A stretch of DNA of 64,000 nt from Bacteroidetes bacterium GWE2_42_24 (GTDB taxonomy: Bacteria > Bacteroidota > Bacteroidia > Bacteroidales > TTA-H9), in the NCBI GenBank assembly GCA_001768515.1, contig MEOA01000003.1, positions 186,001 through 250,000 of the forward strand, in the 5' to 3' direction. The notes under the pieces are model-generated. The model saw only the letters and a program-made list of their open reading frames with translations. It had not been told where the DNA came from and did no database searches. Shown one piece after another: positions 55,948 through 64,000 of this stretch. The translations under genes were made by a program, and so were the position numbers. Position 1 is the first letter of the stretch. Every line of letters starts with the position of its first letter.

Positions 55948-58418
55948 TGCATAAATTAAGGTTTTTAGCCCTGGTAATGATAATCTGCTCCTTATTCGGA
56001 TTAGATTCACTTTATGGTCAGAACCGCCGGACAGCTGCTGCTGACCTGGCTTTTGAAAACTATCAGTTCAGTACAGCTGTTAAGCTATATAGGAAGGCGG
56101 TCGGAAAAGTTAAAGATGTGAGTGAACGTAACCGCATCGCTTTTCAGCAGGCCGAATGTTTCAGGTTGATGAATGATCGCCGTAAGGCAGAGCCGCTTTA
56201 CCGTCGACTCGTGAATGCTAAATACGAGACAGTGAAACCTGAGATATTGCTGTATTTGGCTGACATTCTCCTGACGAGTCAGAAGTATGATGAAGCTGTG
56301 GTTTTCTACGAACAGTACATTACCCTGAAACCTGAAGATCATCGCGGGCGTGTTGGATTAGAATCGTGTACAGTTGCAAAAGCTTTGACTGAAAACCCGT
56401 CACGACATGAAGTTACGCCATTATCAACCATCAATTCAAGGGATAATGATTTTTCAGGGGTTTATAGTAACTCGGCTTTTAATGAGATTGTTTTTTCATC
56501 TGACAGAAAAGGTACAACCGGGAAATTGGTGGATGAATGGACTAATAAGGGTTTCAGTGACCTGTTTATGACGAAGAATGACGTAACTGGTAAATGGGCT
56601 GCTCCGATTACTGCCGATGCAGGTGGTGTGGTAAATACCGATGCCAATGAAGGTCAGCCATTCTTTAACGCGCGGTTTAACACCATGTATTTCACTCGCT
56701 GCTACAGTGAGAAAAAGAAAAGAAATGGTTGTAAGGTAATGGTTTCAAAGCGTGCAGGAACTGGCTGGTCAGAACCGACTGAGGTAGATCTGGGTGGAGA
56801 CAGTACCTCAGTGATCGGACATCCTACTTTAACGGAAGATGAGCTGACAATTGTTTTTTCCGCTGAATTTCCGGGAGGTAAAGGAGGAAAAGACCTTTGG
56901 ACCGCAAATCGAAAGCGGAAAACTGACAAATTCAGCAAACCCCGAAATCTTGGAGATATAATTAATACTCCAGGAAATGAATTGTTTCCATTCCTGAGGG
57001 GTGATACACTTCTCTATTTCTCTTCGGACGGACATCCAGGGTTGGGTGGTCTTGATATTTTTAAGACATGGATGTTGAAACTGGGGGAGGATGATGGTAA
57101 TGCGAACTGGAAAGAGCCAGTAAATATGAGTACTCCAATTAATTCGACCTTTGATGATTACTCAATCTATTTCAATCCTGAAGCCATGGAAGAAGGGCTT
57201 TTTACTAGCAACCGACCAGGTGGGCGCGGTGGTGACGACCTCTATTCGTTTGTTATTCAGCCATTGATTTTTACACTTACAGGGATTGTTCGTGACGACC
57301 GTACCATTCAGCCTGTACAGGGTGTGCTGGTTATGATGGAGGGTTCAGATGGGAAATCCTTCAGATCTACCACTTCTGAAGTGGGAGCCTACACTTTCAA
57401 TAAAAATCAGGTGCTTCCAAATACCTCATATAAACTGACTGTCAGTAAGGACGGTTATTTCACAGCTACTGGTGAGGAAACAACGATAGGGTTGGAATCG
57501 AGTAAGGATATAGTGCATGATTTCAGATTAATACCTGTTCCACAAAAGCCTGTTGTATTGCCTGATATTCTATATGACCTCGGTCGCTGGGAGTTGAAAC
57601 CACAATATCAGGATTCGCTACAGGGACTCATACAGATACTTGAAGCAAATCCTAACATCATAATCGAATTGGCAGCTCACACCGATGCCAGGGATTCCGA
57701 AGAAAGAAATGATGTTTTGTCGCAGAAGCGTGCTCAGAGTGTTGTTGACTATTTAATTGTCAGAGGTATAGAGCCTGGTAGGTTATCTGCCAAAGGCTAT
57801 GGCGAGCGTCAGCCCAGGGTACTACTCAGCGATGTCGTTAAAGATGGTTTTAAGTTTAAAACGGGTGCGCGTCTGTCCGAGGCATACATTGACTCGCTCC
57901 CCTCCAAAAACCTTAAGGAGATCGCTCATCAGTTGAATCGCCGGACAGAGTTTTCCATCATTGCAACAAATTTTGTTTCACAAAAGATAAATGGACAAAC
58001 TGCCCCGACAGAAGTTAAAATTGTGAAAGAGGTTGAAAAGAATGAGGTCCCCTTTACTGTTAAAGGAAAGAAGAAGATTTTGAATTGTACCGTTAACGGA
58101 ATCAACCTTGAATTTGCATATGAGCCTAAGGCTCCCAAAGCAGTTATTAGCCTTAAGCAAGCTCTCGAACTGCTCAAGGCCGGAGCGATAGGAAAGGACG
58201 ACTTTGAAGGTGACGGAGAAGCTATTCTAGCTGGCGGCTCAATTCAGAATAATTCGGTATTTACAATCAGTCAGCTTCGAATTGGAAGGAAGGTGGTCTA
58301 CGATGTTGATGTTACGGTAGATCAAAAGATTGACGGCATGATACTGAACAATAAAGTTCTGTCGCGTTTTGGCGCCTTCCTGATAGATGAAAAGGCAGCG
58401 CACATTGTTTTCGAATAA
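55944..58418 (+). CDS. PorE-like OmpA-family protein (TPR, beta-propeller, CRD, OmpA) with C-terminal retropepsin-like domain
   Basis: 824 aa with signal peptide ending about LYGQ. Domains: TPR-like helices about 28-145; PD40/WD40-type propeller about 155-435 (repeats such as NEIVFSSDRKG, LTIVFSAEFPGGKGGKDLW, LYFSSDGHPGLGGLDIF, FTSNRPGGRGGDDLY); carboxypeptidase-regulatory domain about 445-530; OmpA peptidoglycan-binding domain about 545-690 (AHTDARDSEERND, LSQKRAQSVVDYL, LSAKGYGE). This order matches PorE, the type IX secretion protein tethering the machine to peptidoglycan. Residues about 710-824 resemble a retroviral-type aspartic protease half, but D-T-G reads E727-P728-K729, so it should be inactive. 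Overlaps tatA by 4 bases. Confidence 0.85.
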   Translation: MMHKLRFLALVMIICSLFGLDSLYGQNRRTAAADLAFENYQFSTAVKLYRKAVGKVKDVSERNRIAFQQAECFRLMNDRRKAEPLYRRLVNAKYETVKPEILLYLADILLTSQKYDEAVVFYEQYITLKPEDHRGRVGLESCTVAKALTENPSRHEVTPLSTINSRDNDFSGVYSNSAFNEIVFSSDRKGTTGKLVDEWTNKGFSDLFMTKNDVTGKWAAPITADAGGVVNTDANEGQPFFNARFNTMYFTRCYSEKKKRNGCKVMVSKRAGTGWSEPTEVDLGGDSTSVIGHPTLTEDELTIVFSAEFPGGKGGKDLWTANRKRKTDKFSKPRNLGDIINTPGNELFPFLRGDTLLYFSSDGHPGLGGLDIFKTWMLKLGEDDGNANWKEPVNMSTPINSTFDDYSIYFNPEAMEEGLFTSNRPGGRGGDDLYSFVIQPLIFTLTGIVRDDRTIQPVQGVLVMMEGSDGKSFRSTTSEVGAYTFNKNQVLPNTSYKLTVSKDGYFTATGEETTIGLESSKDIVHDFRLIPVPQKPVVLPDILYDLGRWELKPQYQDSLQGLIQILEANPNIIIELAAHTDARDSEERNDVLSQKRAQSVVDYLIVRGIEPGRLSAKGYGERQPRVLLSDVVKDGFKFKTGARLSEAYIDSLPSKNLKEIAHQLNRRTEFSIIATNFVSQKINGQTAPTEVKIVKEVEKNEVPFTVKGKKKILNCTVNGINLEFAYEPKAPKAVISLKQALELLKAGAIGKDDFEGDGEAILAGGSIQNNSVFTISQLRIGRKVVYDVDVTVDQKIDGMILNNKVLSRFGAFLIDEKAAHIVFE

Positions 58419-58455
58419 TGAAATAGTATCTAATTCTTGATTTTTAATTTATAGA

Positions 58456-59622
58456 ATGTCAGATCGATATACAGGACGTGGCGTTTCCTCCAAAAAGGAG
58501 GATGTTCATGCAGCCATCCGAAAAACCGATAAGGGGATATTTCCCGGCGCGTTTTGCAAGGTAATACCTGATGTATTGGGTAACGACCCCGCTTGGTGTA
58601 ATATTATGCATGCAGATGGTGCGGGTACAAAATCTTCATTGGCATATGCCTATTGGAAGGAAACCGGCGATTTGAGCGTCTGGCATGGAATCGCACAGGA
58701 CGCCATCGTTATGAATACCGATGATTTGCTCTGTGTGGGCGTTTACGACAATATGTTACTTTCATCAACCATTGGCCGCAACAAGTTATTAATCCCCGGA
58801 GAAGTGATCTCAGCCATTATAGAGGGGACTGAGATCTTTTGTGCTGATATGCGAAAACTTGGGGTAGGTATCTGGTTAACGGGTGGTGAAACTGCTGATG
58901 TTGGAGATCTGGTACGCACCATAATAGTCGACAGCACAGTAACAGCCCGCATACCACGTAATCAGATTGTAAGTAACGATCGGATTGCTGAAGGGGATGT
59001 TATCGTAGGACTTGCCTCTGATGGACAAGCTTCCTATGAGAAAGTTTACAATGGAGGTATGGGAAGCAATGGCCTTACCTCAGCCCGGCATGACATATTT
59101 TCGAAAATTCTGGGTGTGAAGTACCCTGAGAGCTTTGATAATGCCTTACCCGATAGTCTGGTTTATTCGGGACACCGTTTTCTTACCGAGCCGAGTCCTG
59201 TGTCGGGAATCGATATGGGTAAACTGGTACTTTCACCAACCAGAACTTATGCTCCTATTGTGAAGGACGTGATTCGACGGATGGGAAAATACATTCATGG
59301 GATGATTCATTGTAGTGGCGGCGGGCAGACCAAGGTACTACACTTTGTCGATAAAGTACATATTGTAAAGGATAATCTTTTTGAATTGCCTCCTTTGTTT
59401 CGGGTTATTCAGGAGGAATCCGGAACATCATGGGCTGAGATGTATCAGGTCTTCAATATGGGGCATCGGTTGGAGTTCTATGTTCCTGAAAAACTGGCTG
59501 CCGAAATATCTGAGATTGCTGCATCTTATAATGTAGATGCGAAAATCATTGGTAGAGTTGAAAAATCAGATGTGCGCGAACTGACAATTCAGTCGCAATT
59601 CGGTACATTCAGATATGCCTGA
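58456..59622 (+). CDS. purM: Phosphoribosylformylglycinamidine cyclo-ligase (AIR synthase)
   Basis: 388 aa, the longer Bacteroidota form. Start SDRYTGRGVSSKKEDVH, nucleotide motif HADGAGTKSSLAY, VMNTDDLLCVG, LTGGETADVGDLVRT and the C-terminal GGGQTKVLHF match the PurM fold and AIR-synthase features. It makes aminoimidazole ribotide from FGAM with ATP in purine synthesis. No other pur gene is close. A small symmetric hairpin (TAAGC/GCTTA, 59624-59637) sits at the stop between the converging genes. Confidence 0.9.
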   Translation: MSDRYTGRGVSSKKEDVHAAIRKTDKGIFPGAFCKVIPDVLGNDPAWCNIMHADGAGTKSSLAYAYWKETGDLSVWHGIAQDAIVMNTDDLLCVGVYDNMLLSSTIGRNKLLIPGEVISAIIEGTEIFCADMRKLGVGIWLTGGETADVGDLVRTIIVDSTVTARIPRNQIVSNDRIAEGDVIVGLASDGQASYEKVYNGGMGSNGLTSARHDIFSKILGVKYPESFDNALPDSLVYSGHRFLTEPSPVSGIDMGKLVLSPTRTYAPIVKDVIRRMGKYIHGMIHCSGGGQTKVLHFVDKVHIVKDNLFELPPLFRVIQEESGTSWAEMYQVFNMGHRLEFYVPEKLAAEISEIAASYNVDAKIIGRVEKSDVRELTIQSQFGTFRYA

Positions 59623-59634
59623 GTAAGCTGAAGC

Positions 59635-60174
59635 TTATTTGCCCGTTCCTTCACCCGGGTTCTCTGTTTCTGTTTTCGGGCGGAGAGATTCCATCTTGTT
59701 TTTAAGTTCAAAAAGATGCTGTCCAAATGAGATGAGTGGAGTAATCGTGATTTTCGAAATCGGGTTCAGCGGGCATTCTTTTAACATGTTGTGCAATGCT
59801 TCGTTATTTTCAGCCTGAATAATGAAAGCACAACCTTTTTGGACAGCGTAGACGCCACCAAAAATGGGAATGCCTGACTGACGAAGGCTGTCAATGAATG
59901 TGTAGCCCGGAATCAGGGTATTATGCATAAATTCTTCCTGATCACTTCTGCTCATCTTTTTCATGATTGGGTTAAAATCAAAGGAAACCAGAAAGAAGTT
60001 TCGCGGGAATAAATAAAGGTTCGAGTCAGCATTGGTTTGAAGCGTATCCCTAAATTGATTTGTGATTGCCGGTTTCTTTTCCTGTTCGAGCCATGTACAT
60101 GATTGAAATCCTATGGCGAGCATAAGAAAAAGGAACGTGGAAATCAAAAACTGATGATGTCTTTTCGGTTGCAT
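59635..60174 (-). CDS. Lipoprotein with a dimeric alpha-beta-barrel-like domain
   Basis: 179 aa. Lipoprotein signal with Cys26 (GFQSC). The mature core (about 55-155: NFFLVSFDFNP, SLRQSGIPIFGGVYAVQKGCAFIIQAEN, CPLNPISKITITPL) resembles the ferredoxin-like fold of YciI/muconolactone isomerase proteins, without clear catalytic residues. The function is unknown. Low-complexity tail. Converges with purM, 12 bases between stops. Confidence 0.65.
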   Translation of the reverse strand: MQPKRHHQFLISTFLFLMLAIGFQSCTWLEQEKKPAITNQFRDTLQTNADSNLYLFPRNFFLVSFDFNPIMKKMSRSDQEEFMHNTLIPGYTFIDSLRQSGIPIFGGVYAVQKGCAFIIQAENNEALHNMLKECPLNPISKITITPLISFGQHLFELKNKMESLRPKTETENPGEGTGK

Positions 60175-60613
60175 ATCTCTGTGTAATGTCTTGTTTCGTT
60201 GGTCAGATGTTCAATTTGACAGATTGTGAACTTAGGTAAAACTAGCGGTGGAAAACTGAAGGGCAGTGTCTGGCTAATCCGTTTTATTCTATAATCAATC
60301 TCTTTAATGACCAATCGGCGAGCCGCATTATTACATGAGATTTGATTGGTTTTCTTATAAGATTAAAGTCAAACATGGTTTTAAGAATGTTGATTGGCAA
60401 ATCTAATGTAAAAGATTGAGAATACTGTTCAAGTGACATTTTTTTTCTAATGAACGATCTTTAATTGCGGTGAAGGATAGGGTTGTGGAATATGAATAAG
60501 GCAATCTCTCTTTATCGGGCTATATCTAATAGCTGATATCTGCTGAACTTTTCCGAAATTTGCCTGTTTAAAATACGAACGAAAATTTTAAACAAACCTA
60601 CCCGGATTGCCTG
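60175..60613. other. Gene-free stretch of about 440 bases
   Basis: Divergent upstream region of the lipoprotein gene (minus) and the merR-like gene (plus). I see no gene, strong hairpin or consensus -7 motif; the closest for merR is GAAATTTG at about 60555. A CarH-type operator could be here, but I cannot point to one. Confidence 0.45.
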
Positions 60614-61498
60614 ATGTCGACTTATTCGATCAAAGATTTAGAAAAGTTTACCGGAATCAAAGCTCACACGCTTAGGATATGGGAGAAACGTTACGGTGTC
60701 GTTGAGCCCGAGCGGACAACCACTAACATCAGGTACTACACAGATGCCGATCTGAAAAAGCTACTCAATATCTCTATATTGAATCGTCATGGATTTAAAA
60801 TCAGTGATATCGTTGAGTTGTCGGATGAGGAGATGAGTGAAAAGATTCTGCTTTTAACACAGCGCCTGTATGATGCTGATTCACAGATAGAAGGACTTGT
60901 GGTTTCTATGATTGATGTCGATGAAAACAGGTTTGATAAGATTCTTACCTCTACCATTATAAAACTTGGATTCGAGCAAGCGGTTTTAAAAATTATTTAT
61001 CCGTTTTTTCAACGAATAGGAATGTTGTGGCAGGTAGGCAGTATTTCACCTGCTCAGGAGCATTTTATGTCGAACCTGATCAGGCAGAAGTTAATTGTCG
61101 CAATCGATGGTTTGGCTACAAGCGCAATCCCTGGAGCAGATACTTTTCTGTTGTTTTTGCCTGAAGGCGAATGGCATGAAATCGGTTTGCTGTTCTCAAG
61201 TTATCTGATTCGAAAGCGGGGACATCATGTGATTTATCTAGGCCAATCGGTTCCTTTCGAAAATCTGTCAGAAATAGTTGCACTGCGCAAGTGTAACCGT
61301 ATTTTAACTCAGTTTATTGCTGCATTGGACGAAGAAGGTGTTGATAATTATATTACCCGGCTTGCTGAGGCTTTTCCGCGTTGCCTTGTTATGGTCTCGG
61401 GAAGTCAATTGACCGATAGAGCACTTTCACCGCCATCCAATGTTGTGGTCATCAATAATATTGACCAATTGCGCGACTATTTACCCCGCATTGTGTGA
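60614..61498 (+). CDS. MerR-family regulator with B12-binding domain (CarH/LitR-like)
   Basis: 294 aa. MerR-type HTH at 1-70 (YSIKDLEKFTGIKAHTLRIWEKRYGVV); a four-helix bundle at about 85-172 with the motif Trp139-x9-Glu149-His150; and a Rossmann-like domain (about 175-294) with EGEWHEIGL, where His188 is at the place of the lower cobalamin ligand. These are the residues that bind adenosylcobalamin in the light-sensing repressor CarH. The gene is followed 260 bases later by an ECF sigma factor, an arrangement I recall from Bacteroidota carotenoid clusters. No carotenoid or photolyase gene is visible here. Light sensing is inferred only. Confidence 0.82.
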   Translation: MSTYSIKDLEKFTGIKAHTLRIWEKRYGVVEPERTTTNIRYYTDADLKKLLNISILNRHGFKISDIVELSDEEMSEKILLLTQRLYDADSQIEGLVVSMIDVDENRFDKILTSTIIKLGFEQAVLKIIYPFFQRIGMLWQVGSISPAQEHFMSNLIRQKLIVAIDGLATSAIPGADTFLLFLPEGEWHEIGLLFSSYLIRKRGHHVIYLGQSVPFENLSEIVALRKCNRILTQFIAALDEEGVDNYITRLAEAFPRCLVMVSGSQLTDRALSPPSNVVVINNIDQLRDYLPRIV

Positions 61499-61561
61499 GT
61501 GTAATTTTCGAAAGCGTTCAACAAGGAATGTGACTTTGTTTAACGTGTGAAATGTTAAATT

Positions 61562-61604
61562 AAACAGGAGAAATGTTAAATATTTTAACACTCCTGTTTT
61601 TTAT
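61562..61604 (+). terminator. Strong nested terminator after the merR-like gene
   Basis: AAACAGGAG (61562-61570) pairs with CTCCTGTTT, and inside TGTTAAA (61574-61580) pairs with TTTAACA (61584-61590), followed by T. The sigma gene thus probably has its own promoter. Confidence 0.8.
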
Positions 61605-61759
61605 TTGGCTGAGAATCAATTTATAGATTGTTTCAATTTAAAATCATTATAAATTAATTTCTGTAATCATTTGCTTTTTGTAGTTGATGTGTTTAATTTA
61701 GCGGCATAATAGTTAAACAAACTGGATTCGTTAAAAATAACCCTCAAATAGCTGATACA

Positions 61760-62266
61760 ATGACCGCAATCGAATTTAACGCCAAACTACTGAGCCTTCA
61801 TGAAAACCTCAGAAATTTTGCTTACGCATTGACTTCCAATGGTGAGGATGCTAATGATTTGATTCAGGATACTTACCTAAAGGCGATCACCTACCGTGAT
61901 AAGTTTAATCCCGACACCAATCTGAAAGCGTGGGCTTATACGATCATGAAGAACACCTTCATCAATAATTACCGTAAAAATATGCGTGAAAACGCTTTTG
62001 TAGATACAACAGACGACCTGTACTTTCTTAATCTGAAAAATCGGTTTGATGGTGCTGGTCCTGATTCCAACATGCGCACTAAAGAGATCCGTACCAGTAT
62101 TGAAAACCTTGAGGAAGAACATCGTATGCCATTTGTTATGCATACTCAGGGGTATAAATACAAAGAGATTGCCGAAAAAATGAATCTAAGTATTGGAACT
62201 GTAAAGAGCCGGATATTTTTTAGCCGTAAGAAGCTTATGATGGCTTTGAAAGATTACCAGAATTGA
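61760..62266 (+). CDS. ECF-type RNA polymerase sigma factor
   Basis: 168 aa. Region 2 at about 10-80 (NLRNFAYALTSNGEDANDLIQDTYLKA, then KAWAYTIMKNTFINNYRK) and region 4 at about 110-165 (HRMPFVMHTQGYKYKEIAEKMNLSIGTVKSRIFFSRKKL). No anti-sigma gene is adjacent. Sequence and position next to the B12-MerR gene match the light- or stress-linked ECF pair of Bacteroidota. A terminator follows. Confidence 0.93.
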   Translation: MTAIEFNAKLLSLHENLRNFAYALTSNGEDANDLIQDTYLKAITYRDKFNPDTNLKAWAYTIMKNTFINNYRKNMRENAFVDTTDDLYFLNLKNRFDGAGPDSNMRTKEIRTSIENLEEEHRMPFVMHTQGYKYKEIAEKMNLSIGTVKSRIFFSRKKLMMALKDYQN

Positions 62267-62304
62267 TTTTTAATTGGTTGATTGTTTCGATTTTTTTGTT
62301 GAAA

Positions 62305-62331
62305 GAGGCGGTCTTATGGCCGTCTTTTTTA
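62305..62331 (+). terminator. Terminator of the sigma factor gene
   Basis: GGCGGTC (62307-62313) pairs with GGCCGTC (62318-62324) with two G-U pairs and a TTAT loop, followed by six T (62325-62330). Confidence 0.75.
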
Positions 62332-62467
62332 TGCGCCACTGTCCTATTTGGCAGCTAATAGATGATCTATTCATAGATTGTAAGGACAGTGCGATCGCCA
62401 ACAAAAACAGAAAGGACTGATGCCATGTATACAACGTGATGCACTTTCCTGGTACAGATGCCAGGGT

Positions 62468-64000
62468 TTATTCTTTTGTTGAGCGCATAGTAGTAATAAA
62501 GTCGCGTTGAGATTTGTAAAGATTGGTGATAAACAAAACCAGATTTTTTGTCTCTGCCAGAATATTCAGGAAAAGCACACTGTTTTTCGTCCCTGCTTCC
62601 CGTGATTTGATCCTTCTTACCTGAGCCCTGCGCGCCCGCTCAATGTCATCGACCACTGTCTGCTGGATTTTGAGCACCTGTTCTCTGATTGAATAGTCAT
62701 CTTTCGTAATCGCATTTGAGATCATCAGAATTAACTGGCTCACATCTTTTGTTAACTTAACTAACTCTGTCTTTTGTTGACTGAGTAATCCTTTGTGATT
62801 GTTAGCAACATGGTTGAGGCAAGGTTCTGAGATGTAGTTGATGCAATGAGCAATTTCACGCAGAAAATCAATTACCTGTACATAGTAGTGCCCTGTCTCA
62901 ATTGAATCGTCTTTAAGCTTTGTTACCACAGTGTTGATATCATCTTTGAGCCTTTTGGTGTGTTTGCTGAACTTTGTTACCTCTTTCTGAAGTGCCCTTA
63001 GCTTTTTCAGGTCTTCTCCATAAAGGTGTGTCAGTAATTTCGTGTAAAGCTCATTTGAAGTTGTGAGTGCCATCAGAATATCTTCTTTGCATCGGTCTAC
63101 GATGTTGGCAGAATCAATTGGTTTCGTGACCTGACTTTTGTTTTCTTCTTTGAGCTCTTTTTCTTTGCGTTTGAAAGTTCTATGTTGTCTGAATGCCACA
63201 TAGCCTGCCACAAATAGAAGTATTGGGATAGAATAGGGCTCCCCGTTGAAGATGATGGTGGCATTCAGGAAGGCAAAACTAAAGGCAATGAGTGCCGTGA
63301 TGAACCATCCTCCAATCACAATGAGGACCCCTGATATACGGTATACTGCGCTTTCACGCCCCCATGCACCATCGGCAAAGGAGGACCCCATTGCAACCAT
63401 AAACGTCACATAAGTTGTGCTGAGAGGTAGTTTGTTTGATGTTCCAAAAGCGATCAGAATACTGGCTACTACCAGATTTACTGATGCTCTGACAAGGTCA
63501 AAAGAAATGCCCTCTGAACGGGCTTGCTTGATCTCGTCTTCATCGGGCTGCTGAAACCGGCGGCATAGAAAGCTTTTCAGGAATTCAGGCATGATAGTAT
63601 CTATCGTTTTTCCTGTATTCACAGCTGAACGGACAATGCTTCTTGATAATGCAAATGATGGGAACTTCTCCGATCCTTCATCCTGACGGCTAAGGTCAAC
63701 GCTGGTGCTAATGACTGTTTTTGCCTTTTTTGAGAAAACCAGCGTGACAGACATTATCCCACCTGCAATCAATAAGATGTAGGTAGGCGTTTTAATCGGA
63801 TTCATTAGGTCGCCCATTAGTAAGTTGTCTGGCTGAACACCTTGATTGGCCAGAAAAATTCTGAACGATTCAAAACCTGCCAGGGGAACCCCGATAAAAT
63901 TAACAAGGTCGTTACCCGCAAAAGCCATGGCTAGTGCAAAAGTGCCAAGTAGCACGGTTATTTTCAGGACGTTGGTGTTGAATAGCCAGATGAGCAATTG
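62468..64000 (-). CDS. PiT-family phosphate transporter with PhoU-like C-terminal domain (5' end beyond the window)
   Basis: 510 codons are visible and the frame stays open at the edge, so the N-terminal part lies outside. The visible start LALAMAFAGNDLVNFIGVPLAG is the second PiT signature (GANDVAN-like: AGNDLVN). Membrane segments continue to about residue 275, with SFADGAWGRESAVYRISGVL as the second half of the repeat. The last about 215 residues are soluble, helical and charged, like PhoU/DUF47 proteins, probably controlling the transporter. Fused PiT-PhoU-like proteins are common in Bacteroidota. Role: sodium- or proton-driven phosphate uptake. Confidence 0.87.
   Translation of the reverse strand, partial: QLLIWLFNTNVLKITVLLGTFALAMAFAGNDLVNFIGVPLAGFESFRIFLANQGVQPDNLLMGDLMNPIKTPTYILLIAGGIMSVTLVFSKKAKTVISTSVDLSRQDEGSEKFPSFALSRSIVRSAVNTGKTIDTIMPEFLKSFLCRRFQQPDEDEIKQARSEGISFDLVRASVNLVVASILIAFGTSNKLPLSTTYVTFMVAMGSSFADGAWGRESAVYRISGVLIVIGGWFITALIAFSFAFLNATIIFNGEPYSIPILLFVAGYVAFRQHRTFKRKEKELKEENKSQVTKPIDSANIVDRCKEDILMALTTSNELYTKLLTHLYGEDLKKLRALQKEVTKFSKHTKRLKDDINTVVTKLKDDSIETGHYYVQVIDFLREIAHCINYISEPCLNHVANNHKGLLSQQKTELVKLTKDVSQLILMISNAITKDDYSIREQVLKIQQTVVDDIERARRAQVRRIKSREAGTKNSVLFLNILAETKNLVLFITNLYKSQRDFITTMRSTKE

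Overview
The window looks like ordinary chromosome from a member of the Bacteroidota, probably Bacteroidales or a close relative. The sequence evidence is: a GldB-type gliding lipoprotein; a SecD-SecF fusion; a PorE-like OmpA protein with TPR, beta-propeller and CRD parts; DUF4290 next to murA; many lipoproteins and outer-membrane barrels; almost no Shine-Dalgarno sequences; and repeated TAnnTTTG -7 promoter motifs, three of them with a TTG/TTTG element 19-20 bp upstream. I see no phage, insertion sequence, CRISPR array, tRNA or rRNA.

Layout. 1-5.6 kb: edge-truncated gldB-like gene (minus), two outer-membrane barrels, nadE, an alpha/beta hydrolase and a GtrA-like protein. 5.6-13.8 kb: minus-strand genes for flotillin with an NfeD partner, a TlpA/ResA lipoprotein, rhomboid plus POT transporter, a small lipoprotein and a ComEA-like HhH protein. 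13.9-17.1 kb: DUF2147, then FadL-type channel plus SGNH lipoprotein. 17.2-25.2 kb (minus): HAD phosphatase, Omp85-like barrel, phospho-sugar mutase, rfbD, UXS and UDP-glucose dehydrogenase, i.e. nucleotide-sugar supply for surface glycans. 25.5-33 kb (plus): long-chain acyl-CoA synthetase, aconitase, TerC-type protein, patatin. 33.4-41.6 kb (minus): a five-gene signalling operon (TonB receptor, YfiR, CHASE8 hybrid kinase and two soluble kinases with receiver domains). 42.5-55.5 kb: ogt, PKD lipoprotein, UvrD/PcrA helicase, DUF4290, murA, grpE, dnaJ, an ABC-2 exporter pair and secDF. 55.6-59.6 kb: tatA, PorE-like OmpA protein, purM. 59.6-64 kb: a lipoprotein, a CarH/LitR-like B12-binding MerR regulator with an ECF sigma factor, and an edge-truncated PiT phosphate transporter.

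Most noteworthy: (1) the TonB-YfiR-CHASE8 kinase operon, which resembles the Pseudomonas YfiBNR sensing module but ends in a phosphorelay with no visible DNA-binding or GGDEF output; (2) a PorE-like protein with a C-terminal retropepsin-like domain whose catalytic D-T-G reads E-P-K; (3) a B12 photoreceptor-type regulator plus sigma factor without neighbouring carotenoid genes; (4) MurA with Asp in place of the fosfomycin-target Cys; (5) arrays with exact 11-bp phasing in the two longest gene-free stretches; (6) interleaved inverted repeats in the ugd-uxs spacer. Product names come from motif recognition by eye, without database searches.
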